A stretch of DNA of 64,000 nt from Gammaproteobacteria bacterium (lineage in GTDB: Bacteria > Pseudomonadota > Gammaproteobacteria > JACKNK01), in NCBI GenBank assembly GCA_024234955.1, contig JACKNK010000001.1:806001-870000 (forward strand), given 5' to 3'. The position numbers were made by a program, and so were the translations under genes. Shown here one piece after another: positions 16,729-23,898 of the stretch; position 1 is the first letter of the stretch; every line of letters begins with the position of its first letter. The notes beneath the pieces are model-generated. The model worked only from the letters and a program-made list of their open reading frames with translations. It made no database searches and was not told the origin of the DNA.

Positions 16729-17628
16729 TCAACCCGCCTCAGCGCCCATTCGTTTACGCAAATCCAGCCAGGTATCAACCAAACCCAGCAGGGCCAACAA
16801 CTGCACCGCAGCGGTAAACAACAACACCATCGGCGCGTAAATCAAAATCATCCAGTATCTGGGTAGTTTTCTTGCTCCACCCAGCGCATGCAGTACCGCA
16901 AGGCCTTGCAAGGCGTAAATCAGCACGCTCAAACCGGCCAGGTCCGCCAGCATCGGCTGACGGGTAAACCAGGAAGCAACCACCAGAACCACGACCAGCA
17001 GCGACCAGCGCATGTCGAATCGCAGACTGTGAAACTCGCCCCGGAACCCCCCCGGGTTGTACAACACCGCCTGCCAGTGCCTGGCAAGTAACAGACCGAG
17101 TACCTGCGAAGCCAGCAACGAGATTGCGGTCGCCTGGGTCATGATCCCGGCGCTCGCCATCATCATCTGTCGCAAGTCCGCAACCGGACCCTGGACATCG
17201 TCACCAAACATCGCCGCGAACTGCGCACTCCACCATGCGGCGGGATCACCCACTGCAATGTGAAACGCAACCAGCCCCAGCCCAACCAGAATGCCGATGG
17301 CTTCGACCGCAGCGGCCAGAGACACCTTCACCCGCAACACGGTGGCCACGACCAGAGCCAGAGACCACCAGACCACCCAGGTAACGACGCCCCACGCGGA
17401 TTGCGACAATGCCAGAACCAGCAGCACAGCCAGCAACGCGGTAGACGCTGCAATCACCTGCAAACCGCGAACGACCCCAAGGCGCAAACCGACCAGGCCG
17501 ACCGCTGCCGCGCTGACCCACAACAAGGGAATCAGCAGCGGCGAAATCGTGACCGCGAGGGCGGTGAAGGTAATCACCGTCACTGCCTGCGGCCAACCGC
17601 GCATGATAAATGTCGCCAGAGGCTTCAT
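16729..17628 (-). CDS. DUF2232 (YybS-like) polytopic membrane protein
   Basis: 299 residues with about eight to nine hydrophobic helices spread along the whole length. The family is often encoded between rpsR and rplI in gammaproteobacteria, and the position here is exactly that. No catalytic motif is visible and no function is established. A small ECF-transporter-S-like fold has been suggested for the wider family, which I cannot test. Start at 17628 (MKPLATFIMRGWPQ). Confidence 0.85.
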   Translation of the reverse strand: MKPLATFIMRGWPQAVTVITFTALAVTISPLLIPLLWVSAAAVGLVGLRLGVVRGLQVIAASTALLAVLLVLALSQSAWGVVTWVVWWSLALVVATVLRVKVSLAAAVEAIGILVGLGLVAFHIAVGDPAAWWSAQFAAMFGDDVQGPVADLRQMMMASAGIMTQATAISLLASQVLGLLLARHWQAVLYNPGGFRGEFHSLRFDMRWSLLVVVLVVASWFTRQPMLADLAGLSVLIYALQGLAVLHALGGARKLPRYWMILIYAPMVLLFTAAVQLLALLGLVDTWLDLRKRMGAEAG

Positions 17629-17679
17629 AAGGTCCTGCGCAGCATGGGGCTCGTCGCATGGGACGAGCCCCCGTTTACA

Positions 17680-17907
17680 TCAAGCGTGACGATCGGTGTA
17701 CGGCAGCAGCGCAAGATAACGTGCGCGCTTGATCGCGGTGGTCAGCTGACGCTGATAACGCGCCTTGGTACCCGTGATGCGGCTGGGCACGATCTTACCG
17801 GTTTCTGAGACGTAGGCCTTCAGGGTGTTGAGATCCTTGTAATCGATCTCGGTGACGCCTTCGGCGGTGAAACGGCAATATTTACGACGACGGAAAAAGC
17901 GAGACAT
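17680..17907 (-). CDS. rpsR: 30S ribosomal protein S18
   Basis: 75-residue S18. It opens MSRFFRRRKYCRFTAEGVTE, with the conserved core DLNTLKAYVSETGKIVPSRI, TGTKARYQRQL and the C-terminal RARYLALLPYTDRH. It binds S6 on the 30S platform. It lies 60 nt downstream of rpsF. Confidence 0.98.
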   Translation of the reverse strand: MSRFFRRRKYCRFTAEGVTEIDYKDLNTLKAYVSETGKIVPSRITGTKARYQRQLTTAIKRARYLALLPYTDRHA

Positions 17908-17967
17908 TGGTAATTCCCCTAACTAATTCGAACGGGCCGATCTGATCGGTGTGATGACGGAAACGAC

Positions 17968-18384
17968 TTAATCGTCGCTGTCGTCATCGCCCCTGTCGTC
18001 GGAATCGGAACCGCTGTCATCACGGCGATCGTCGCGGCGATCATCACGGCGCGACTCCTTCTCGTCCGCACCCTTGATAAGCAGAGACGGCTCGGTGACG
18101 GCTTCATTGCGCTTGATGACCAGGTTGCGCAGCACGGCATCGTTGAAGCGGAAAGCGCTGGTCAGTTCATCCAGTGCCGCCTGCCCGCACTCGACATTCA
18201 TGAGCACATAGTGGGCCTTGTGAAGCTTCTCGATGGGATACGCAAGCTGACGGCGACCCCAATCCTCCAGGCGGTGGATCTGACCACCATCGGCCTCGAT
18301 CGTGCCGCGATAGCGCTCGATCATGGCAGGGACCTGCTCGCTCTGGTCCGGATGAACCATGAACACGATTTCGTAATGACGCAT
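17968..18384 (-). CDS. rpsF: 30S ribosomal protein S6 with long acidic tail
   Basis: 138-residue S6. The globular part opens MRHYEIVFMVHPDQSEQVPA and runs to about residue 105 (VIKRNEAVTEPSLL). The remaining 30 or so residues are a low-complexity Asp/Arg/Ser tail rich in RRDD repeats and ending DDDSDD. E. coli S6 also has an acidic end that RimK extends with glutamate; here a long acidic and Arg-interspersed tail is encoded. Partner of S18 and first gene of the operon after a promoter at 18476-18504. Confidence 0.97.
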   Translation of the reverse strand: MRHYEIVFMVHPDQSEQVPAMIERYRGTIEADGGQIHRLEDWGRRQLAYPIEKLHKAHYVLMNVECGQAALDELTSAFRFNDAVLRNLVIKRNEAVTEPSLLIKGADEKESRRDDRRDDRRDDSGSDSDDRGDDDSDD

Positions 18385-18437
18385 TTTCTACCCTTATGGC
18401 TAAGAGCTACCCGCGAGTCGTGCGGTGCAGCAAGGAA

Positions 18438-18462
18438 GCCGACGGAATACATTTCCCCCGGC
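18438..18462 (-). promoter_or_regulatory. Hairpin in the rpsF leader, candidate S6:S18 autoregulatory site
   Basis: Minus-strand GCCG...CGGC stem (18438-18441 / 18459-18462) with an inner GGAA/TTCC stem and a CCG triplet on the 3' side. rpsF leaders in many bacteria carry an S6:S18-binding hairpin with a conserved CCG. The match here is by eye only. Confidence 0.35.
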
Positions 18463-18475
18463 TGAAAGGCGCGGC

Positions 18476-18504
18476 ATCCTACTGAAGTCATTGATGAAAT
18501 ACAA
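18476..18504 (-). promoter_or_regulatory. Candidate promoter of the rpsF operon
   Basis: Minus strand TTGTAT (18499-18504), 17-nt spacer, TAGGAT (18476-18481), then a GC-rich discriminator (GCCGCGCC). The -10 matches 4 of 6 and the -35 keeps TTG. It would give a leader of about 85 nt before rpsF. Confidence 0.5.
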
Positions 18505-18532
18505 GGACCATCCCAGCCAACAAGCCGCGTAT

Positions 18533-19282
18533 TCAGGCCTTTCCGCCAAGGCGACGCTGACGCACCGCTTCATAGAGACAGACGCCGGTGGCCACCGATA
18601 CATTCAGGCTCTCGATCTCGCCGGACATCGGGATGGTCACCAACTGGTCGCAATGCTCACGCGTCAAACGGCGCATGCCCTCGCCTTCGGCGCCCATCAC
18701 CAGCGCGATCGATCCTTTGAAATCGACATCGTAGAGATTCTGCTCGACCCCGCCGGTGGTGCCGACCAGCCAGATGCCTCGATCCTGAAGACCGCGAAGG
18801 GTACGGGCGAGATTGGTGACCTGAACGAAGGGAACGCGTTCCGCCGCACCGGCAGCGACCTTGCGCGCCACCGCAGTCAGGCCGACTGCGCGATCCCGAG
18901 GCGCAATCACGGCATGGACGCCCGCCGCCTCCGCCGTGCGCAGGCATGCGCCCAGGTTATGCGGGTCCTGCACGCCATCAAGAATCAGAAGCAGCGGCTT
19001 GACGGCCAGTCTGTCGAGCAAAGCATCAAGATGGTCTTCATTCTGCGCCGCCACTGCACGGACCTCTGCGATCACCCCCTGATGACGTGCGTCAGGGGCC
19101 AAGGCATCAAGCGCGGACCGATCGACAAAATCGACTTTCAAACCCGCCTCGCGGGCTCGCTGCAGGACGGCATCGACACGCCGATCCTTACGATTGCGCT
19201 GCACCCAGACGCCGGTGACATTCCCCGAATCGCTCTTCAGGGCGGCTTCGACCGCATGCAGGCCGAATATGCGCTCGCTCAT
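18533..19282 (-). CDS. rlmB: 23S rRNA (guanosine-2'-O)-methyltransferase RlmB
   Basis: 249-residue SPOUT-class (SpoU) enzyme that methylates G2251 of 23S rRNA. Visible: N-terminal substrate-binding domain (IFGLHAVEAAL at the start), then SPOUT motifs LDGVQDPHNLGACLRTAEAAG, LVMGAEGEGM and IPMSGEIESLNVSVATG forming the SAM knot. Its start overlaps the rnr stop by 4 nt, the common rnr-rlmB pairing. Confidence 0.96.
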   Translation of the reverse strand: MSERIFGLHAVEAALKSDSGNVTGVWVQRNRKDRRVDAVLQRAREAGLKVDFVDRSALDALAPDARHQGVIAEVRAVAAQNEDHLDALLDRLAVKPLLLILDGVQDPHNLGACLRTAEAAGVHAVIAPRDRAVGLTAVARKVAAGAAERVPFVQVTNLARTLRGLQDRGIWLVGTTGGVEQNLYDVDFKGSIALVMGAEGEGMRRLTREHCDQLVTIPMSGEIESLNVSVATGVCLYEAVRQRRLGGKA

Positions 19283-21633
19283 CCACGTTTCTTCCGCGCC
19301 GGTCGACGTCCACGGCTCGATTTTCCATCGCCTTTCGGCTTCTTGCCGCCATCCTTGGGCTTCTTGCCGTCACCGGATTTCCTGCCTTTACGCGTCGCTT
19401 CGTGGTCGCCGCCGCGATGATCCGCCGGCCTTGAGGCCTCATCGGCGAGTTCGAAATCGATCTTCTTCTGGTCGAGATCGACCCGCACCACCTTGACCCT
19501 GATGCGATCAGCGAGGCGATAGCTCTTGCCGGTGCGGTCTCCCATCAATCGGTGGCCGACCGAATCGAAGTGATAGAAGTCGTTGTGCAGGGCCGTGATG
19601 TGCACCAATCCTTCGACATACACCTCATCGAGCTCCACAAACAACCCGAACGAGGTAACCGCCTTCACGGTTCCGGTGTAGGACTCGCCCACCTTATCGA
19701 GCATGTATTCGCATTTGAGCCAATCGACCGCATCCCGGGTGGCTTCATCGGCACGACGCTCAGTGCTGGAGCAATGGTCGCCAAACACCATCATGTCATC
19801 GTTGCTGTAATCGAAATCCGAGGCCTTGCCACCCGCCAGGGCATGGCGAATCGCCCGATGCACCAGAAGGTCCGGGTAACGCCGGATGGGCGAGGTGAAA
19901 TGGGCATATTCGTCGTACGCAAGGCCGAAATGGCCAATGTTGTCCGGGGTATACACCGCCTGTTTCAGCGAGCGCATCAGAACCGTCTGAATCAGGTGCG
20001 AATCGGGGCGTGCGCGGACTTCATCCAGCAACCTCAGGAAGTCGCCCGGCTCCGGATCGTTCCCTCCCTTTAATTGCAGACCGAACTCCCCGAGAAAGCT
20101 GCGCAGATCTTCCAGCTTATCGGCAGCCGGGCCGTCATGGATGCGATACAACGCCGGCAGCTTTCGCTTGAGCAGAAAGCGCGCCGCCGTCTGATTGGCC
20201 AGCAGCATGCACTCTTCGATGATCTTATGTGAATCGTGCCGATATACCGGCACGATCGCCTCGATCTTGCGATTCTCGCCGAACACGATGCGGGTCTCGG
20301 TGGACTCAAGCTCCAACGCTCCGCGCGCTCGGCGACTTGCATTGAGCACCTTGAACAAGGCGTGGAGCTCACGCAAATGCGGCAGCAACTTCTTATGCTG
20401 CTGCGCCAGGATCGGATCCGTACCATCGAGCAGCCCCTGAACCTGGTCATAGGTCAAACGGGCATGAGAGCGCATGACCCCGTTCAGGAAGCGGGACCGA
20501 TACACCTCGCCGTGCTCATCGACATACATCTCCGCCGCCATGCACAACCGATCGACGTGCGGGTTCAGCGAGCACAGGCCATTGGAGAGCACTTCCGGCA
20601 GCATCGGAATCACGCGCTCGGGAAAATAAACCGAGTTGCCGCGTTCGTAAGCCTCTTCATCCAGTGCCGTACCCGACTTCACGTAATGCGAGACATCCGC
20701 AATCGCGACGATGACTTTCCAGCCCTTATCGGTGCGTTTGCAGAACACCGCATCGTCGAAATCCCGCGCATCGGCGCCATCGATGGTGAGCAACGGAAAA
20801 CGGCGCAGATCGATGCGCCCCTGCATCGCCGACTCGGGAACTTCCGGCTTCAACCCGGCGATTTCCTCCTCGACTTCATCCGGCCATTCCATCGGAATCT
20901 CGTGGGCGCGGATTGCAATATCAATCTCCATTCCCGCATCCATACGGTCACCCAGGATCTCGGAAACCCGGCCAATAGCACCGCGATGACGGCTCGGCTG
21001 AACCACGAGTTCAACCATGACGATCTGACCGTCCTTGGCGCCCAGCTGATCCTCAGGCGGCACCAGGACGTTCTGCGGGATACGCGGGTTGTCCGGGACC
21101 ACAAATCCGATCCCCTGATCGAGCATGAAGTGACCGACCAGGGTCTGATGCGCACGTTCAATGACTTCAACCAGCGCACCTTCGCGACGTCCACGACGAT
21201 CCACCCCGGTCACACTGACCACGACACGGTCGCCGTGCAGCACCGAACTCATCTCGCGGTTACCGAGAAACACATCCTCGCCGCCGGAATCCGGCACCAC
21301 AAAACCGAAACCGTCGCGGTGACCGATCACGCGCCCACGGACGAGATCCGCCATATCGACCGGCAGATACCCGCCACGGCGATTGAAGATGAGCTGGCCA
21401 TCGCGCTCCATCGCCCGGAGGCGGCGGCGCACTGCCTCGAAGAGCTCCTCGTCCTCGAGCAGGCCCAGGTCTTCGGCAATGCGTTCGCGGGTCGCCGGGC
21501 GACCGCGCTCGTTCAGATAATCAAGAATGAATTCGCGGGAGGGAATGGGCCGTTCGTAGCGTTTGGCTTCACGTTCGGCATGCGGGTCGCGCCCCTGGGA
21601 TTTTTGTGGGTCGCGGGAGGGAGATTTGGGCAT
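19279..21633 (-). CDS. rnr: Ribonuclease R
   Basis: 784-residue 3'-5' exoribonuclease for structured RNA. Order: N-terminal helix-turn-helix region (residues ~25-90), cold-shock domains, the RNB catalytic domain with TIDGADARDFDDAV (metal-binding aspartates), then an S1 domain (GTVKAVTSFGLFVELDEVYV) and a basic Lys/Gly/Arg tail ending RGRRPARKKRG, as in E. coli RNase R. Coupled to rlmB. Confidence 0.97.
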   Translation of the reverse strand: MPKSPSRDPQKSQGRDPHAEREAKRYERPIPSREFILDYLNERGRPATRERIAEDLGLLEDEELFEAVRRRLRAMERDGQLIFNRRGGYLPVDMADLVRGRVIGHRDGFGFVVPDSGGEDVFLGNREMSSVLHGDRVVVSVTGVDRRGRREGALVEVIERAHQTLVGHFMLDQGIGFVVPDNPRIPQNVLVPPEDQLGAKDGQIVMVELVVQPSRHRGAIGRVSEILGDRMDAGMEIDIAIRAHEIPMEWPDEVEEEIAGLKPEVPESAMQGRIDLRRFPLLTIDGADARDFDDAVFCKRTDKGWKVIVAIADVSHYVKSGTALDEEAYERGNSVYFPERVIPMLPEVLSNGLCSLNPHVDRLCMAAEMYVDEHGEVYRSRFLNGVMRSHARLTYDQVQGLLDGTDPILAQQHKKLLPHLRELHALFKVLNASRRARGALELESTETRIVFGENRKIEAIVPVYRHDSHKIIEECMLLANQTAARFLLKRKLPALYRIHDGPAADKLEDLRSFLGEFGLQLKGGNDPEPGDFLRLLDEVRARPDSHLIQTVLMRSLKQAVYTPDNIGHFGLAYDEYAHFTSPIRRYPDLLVHRAIRHALAGGKASDFDYSNDDMMVFGDHCSSTERRADEATRDAVDWLKCEYMLDKVGESYTGTVKAVTSFGLFVELDEVYVEGLVHITALHNDFYHFDSVGHRLMGDRTGKSYRLADRIRVKVVRVDLDQKKIDFELADEASRPADHRGGDHEATRKGRKSGDGKKPKDGGKKPKGDGKSSRGRRPARKKRG

Positions 21634-21753
21634 AAAACCAGGACTTCAGAGAAAAATGACGGCGGATCATAACAGTTCACCCCCAAAAAGCCCGGCATCG
21701 CCCGCACCGATCAGGCCGGGATCCATCCAGCCATACCGTTAACGAAGCAACGA

Positions 21754-22020
21754 TCAGTACGTCTCACCCACGGTAATCTGGTCCCGCAACTTGGCGAGCA
21801 ACTTCTCGCCAATACCTTTGACGTTCACGACTTCGTCAACTGACTTGAACGGCCCGACAACCTCACGGTATTTGATGATGGCTTCGGCTTTCGCTTCGCC
21901 AATACCGATCAACGCAGCAAGGGAACTCTTGTCTGCGGTATTGATATTGACCGGAGCGGCAAACGCCGAGAAAGCGAGCAACATGCCACACAGGGCAGCG
22001 ATGATTCGGGGAAATTTCAT
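21754..22020 (-). CDS. ComEA-like helix-hairpin-helix protein
   Basis: 88 residues. A signal peptide (residues 1-22, ending SAFAAP) is followed by a tandem helix-hairpin-helix domain: VNINTADKSSLAALIGIGEAK and VNVKGIGEKLLAKLRDQI. It matches the small exported ComEA-like proteins of gammaproteobacteria, thought to bind incoming DNA in the periplasm during transformation. No other competence gene is adjacent. Stop at 21754, 120 nt beyond the rnr start region. Confidence 0.88.
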   Translation of the reverse strand: MKFPRIIAALCGMLLAFSAFAAPVNINTADKSSLAALIGIGEAKAEAIIKYREVVGPFKSVDEVVNVKGIGEKLLAKLRDQITVGETY

Positions 22021-22232
22021 ATCAGGAATCCTTCATGTTCGGGTTAAGGAAATGCCGCGACAACGCAAGCCGTTCTGTGCCGCACCGTCGGACAGGCATC
22101 ATGCTTGACGGAACCACCCCGCTCGTCAACTGACGAATATGTTGATATTTCAACAGGTTGAAATCACATACGAAAGACACACCAAATCGTTTTCGTCATT
22201 TCCACGCACACAAATTCGTCACTTCGGAATAG

Positions 22233-22261
22233 TTGACACCCCCCATGCGCATATGGAGAAT
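22233..22261 (+). promoter_or_regulatory. Sigma70-type promoter of tRNA-Leu(CAG)
   Basis: Perfect TTGACA at 22233-22238, 17-nt spacer, GAGAAT at 22256-22261 (4 of 6), and the tRNA 5' end 12 nt further on. Confidence 0.65.
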
Positions 22262-22273
22262 GCGCGCTCCCAC

Positions 22274-22360
22274 GCCGAGGTGGTGAAATTGGTAGACACG
22301 CTAGCTTCAGGTGCTAGTGGGGGAAACCCCGTGGAAGTTCGAGTCTTCTCCTCGGCACCA
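22274..22360 (+). tRNA. tRNA-Leu(CAG)
   Basis: 87-nt class II tRNA with encoded CCA. Acceptor GCCGAGG/CCTCGGC, anticodon stem CTAGC/GCTAG with loop TTCAGGT (anticodon CAG), and a long variable arm. Single-gene unit with its own promoter and terminator. Confidence 0.96.
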
Positions 22361-22366
22361 AATATG

Positions 22367-22400
22367 AAAGGCCCGCATTTCACAATGCGGGCCTTTTTTT
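22367..22400 (+). terminator. Rho-independent terminator of tRNA-Leu
   Basis: 13-bp perfect stem AAAGGCCCGCATT / AATGCGGGCCTTT (22367-22379, 22384-22396), 4-nt loop, followed by a run of T, six nt after the CCA end. Confidence 0.93.
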
Positions 22401-22684
22401 ATTTCCGTCATGGGTATTTCCCCGATCCGGCATCGGCCGTAGCCGGTCACTTCCGAAACAAATGACCCTCACCCGCTGATCCAGATGATGGCGCGGGCTG
22501 AATCGCAAGTCCCAAAGCGGGTCTTGCTAAGTTGAACGCCGATACCGCGAATCGAATTCTCGCCCGCAGCGAGTGCGTCTCGCACCATTCCAGGGCGTCG
22601 ACATGCCTCCCCGAATGCATCAGCCCACGTCATTTTCGTAAATTATCAATTACTTAAATATGTGGCACACATTCTGTATCTGTT

Positions 22685-22729
22685 CGGACAGTTCAATTCA
22701 GCGCCTGGTAACGACGCCGCGCCTGTCCG
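22685..22729 (+). promoter_or_regulatory. ANTAR-type hairpin 1 in the leader of the transporter-kinase-cyanase operon
   Basis: Lower stem CGGACAG/CTGTCCG (22685-22691, 22723-22729). Upper stem GCGC/GCGC and GGT/GCC close a hexaloop AACGAC (22710-22715). The loop has A at position 1 and G at position 4, the pattern required by ANTAR antiterminators such as NasR and NasT. The 554-nt stretch from 22400 to 22953 contains no gene; it holds this leader. A TGGCAC element at 22663 resembles the -24 half of a sigma54 promoter, but its -12 half is poor. Confidence 0.6.
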
Positions 22730-22794
22730 CGAATCTCCCTTTGAAATTCGTATTGAACGAATCCAATCCATAACCGCAAGCCGTTTTCAGCGGC

Positions 22795-22810
22795 GGGGTA
22801 ACGAAGCCCC
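22795..22810 (+). promoter_or_regulatory. ANTAR-type hairpin 2 overlapping the terminator
   Basis: Stem GGGGT/GCCCC (22795-22799, 22806-22810) closes hexaloop AACGAA (22800-22805), again with A1 and G4. Its 3' arm is the start of the terminator's 5' arm (22804-22819), so the two structures exclude each other. That is the arrangement of ANTAR-controlled leaders, where protein binding to both hairpins blocks the terminator. Confidence 0.62.
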
Positions 22811-22852
22811 AAGCACTCCAGCCGAGTTCCGCCGGAGTGCTTGGGGCTTTTT
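22804..22852 (+). terminator. Leader terminator (attenuator) upstream of the formate/nitrite transporter
   Basis: Perfect 16-bp stem AAGCCCCAAGCACTCC / complement (22804-22819, 22834-22849), 14-nt loop, followed by T5. No gene lies between tRNA-Leu and this hairpin and it is about 100 nt before the transporter ATG, so it is best read as a conditional terminator in that operon's leader. Confidence 0.8.
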
Positions 22853-22953
22853 GCCCTTACCACCCCTTGCGGCATGGGCGCCCAGATCGGCGCAGCGATA
22901 AACCGAACGTTGAACCCTTTTCAGGCAAGACCTAAGCAATAGAGGAAGTCCTC

Positions 22954-23835
22954 ATGTCGTATTTAGATCCCAGCGAATTCGTCACCAAGATGGTCGATCA
23001 AGGTGAGTCCAAGGTATACATGTCTACCAAGGACACCCTGATCCGCGCTTTTATGGCCGGCGCCATTCTGGCCTTGGCCGCCGTGTTCGCGATTACTGTC
23101 GCCACCAACACCGGCTCACCGTTGGTCGGCGCACTGCTGTTCCCGGTCGGTTTCATCATGCTTTACCTGATGAAGTTCGACTTGTTGACCGGCGTATTTA
23201 CGCTGGTGCCGCTGGCACTGATCGACAAGCGACCTGGCGTGACTGTCGGGCAGGTGCTGCGTAATTGGGGCCTGGTGTTCATCGGCAACTTTGCCGGCGC
23301 GCTCACGGTCGCTTTCATGATGTCGTTCATCCTGACCTACGGGTACAGCACCGATGGCGGCGCGATTGCCGCGAAAGTCTCCAAGATCGGCGAATCGCGT
23401 ACCCTGGGGTATCAGGCGCACGGTATCGAAGGCTGGTTCACCATCTTTATCCGGGGCATGTTGTGTAACTGGATGGTATCCATGGGTGTTGTCGGCGCGA
23501 TGATCTCCACATCAGCGAGCAGCAAGATGCTGGCGATGTGGATGCCAATCATGTTGTTCTTCTTCATGGGTTTCGAGCACTCGATCGTGAACATGTTCCT
23601 GTTCCCGTTCTCGATGATCATGGGTGGTGGCTTCACCTTTATGGACTACATCGTCTGGAACGAGCTGCCGACTGTGTTGGGCAACTTGGTGGGTGGCTTT
23701 GTGTTGGTCGGACTGCCGCTGTATTTCACCCACGTCCGCACCAGCCCGGAACGCATTCTCAAGGTGCATGCAGACAGGGCGACCGCCACCACCGATGGCA
23801 ATGTGCAACCAGCCACTTTGAAGGCCAGCGTGTAA
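22954..23835 (+). CDS. Formate/nitrite transporter (FNT) family channel
   Basis: 293-residue pentameric-channel family protein for small monovalent anions (formate, nitrite, hydrosulfide). About six membrane helices. It opens MSYLDPSEFVTKMVDQGESK, the FNT N-terminal helix. Family stretches visible include the FDLLTGVFTLVPLALID region (residues ~70-85), LCNWMVSMGV near residue 170 and FEHSIVNMFLFP near residue 208 (the central His region). Substrate cannot be decided from sequence. Neighbours (a PP2C/kinase and cyanase, with a NasT-type leader) suggest nitrite, or an anion linked to cyanate use such as bicarbonate or cyanate itself. Start ATG 22954 follows GGAAG. Confidence 0.93.
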   Translation: MSYLDPSEFVTKMVDQGESKVYMSTKDTLIRAFMAGAILALAAVFAITVATNTGSPLVGALLFPVGFIMLYLMKFDLLTGVFTLVPLALIDKRPGVTVGQVLRNWGLVFIGNFAGALTVAFMMSFILTYGYSTDGGAIAAKVSKIGESRTLGYQAHGIEGWFTIFIRGMLCNWMVSMGVVGAMISTSASSKMLAMWMPIMLFFFMGFEHSIVNMFLFPFSMIMGGGFTFMDYIVWNELPTVLGNLVGGFVLVGLPLYFTHVRTSPERILKVHADRATATTDGNVQPATLKASV

Positions 23836-23852
23836 TTTCCTGCTCGCAACTT

Positions 23853-23886
23853 CCGCCCGGCTTGATGACGTCGTCGTGCCGGGCGG
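23853..23886 (+). promoter_or_regulatory. Intergenic hairpin between transporter and kinase/phosphatase genes
   Basis: 9-bp GC-only stem CCGCCCGGC/GCCGGGCGG (23853-23861, 23878-23886) with a 16-nt loop, ending 12 nt before the next ATG, which lacks a clear ribosome binding site. It may lower downstream expression so that far less signalling protein than transporter is made. Confidence 0.5.
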
Positions 23887-23898
23887 TCTTCCCTCCCG

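Noticed and set aside
20236..21672. 478-codon open frame antisense to rnr
   Set aside because: RNase R with its catalytic motif is on the other strand; no start signal or family match on the plus strand.
22663..22678. Sigma54 promoter (TGGCAC at 22663) for the transporter operon
   Set aside because: The -24 half is good but the -12 half reads CTGT instead of TTGC, and the implied start would cut the lower stem of ANTAR hairpin 1. Kept only as a remark.
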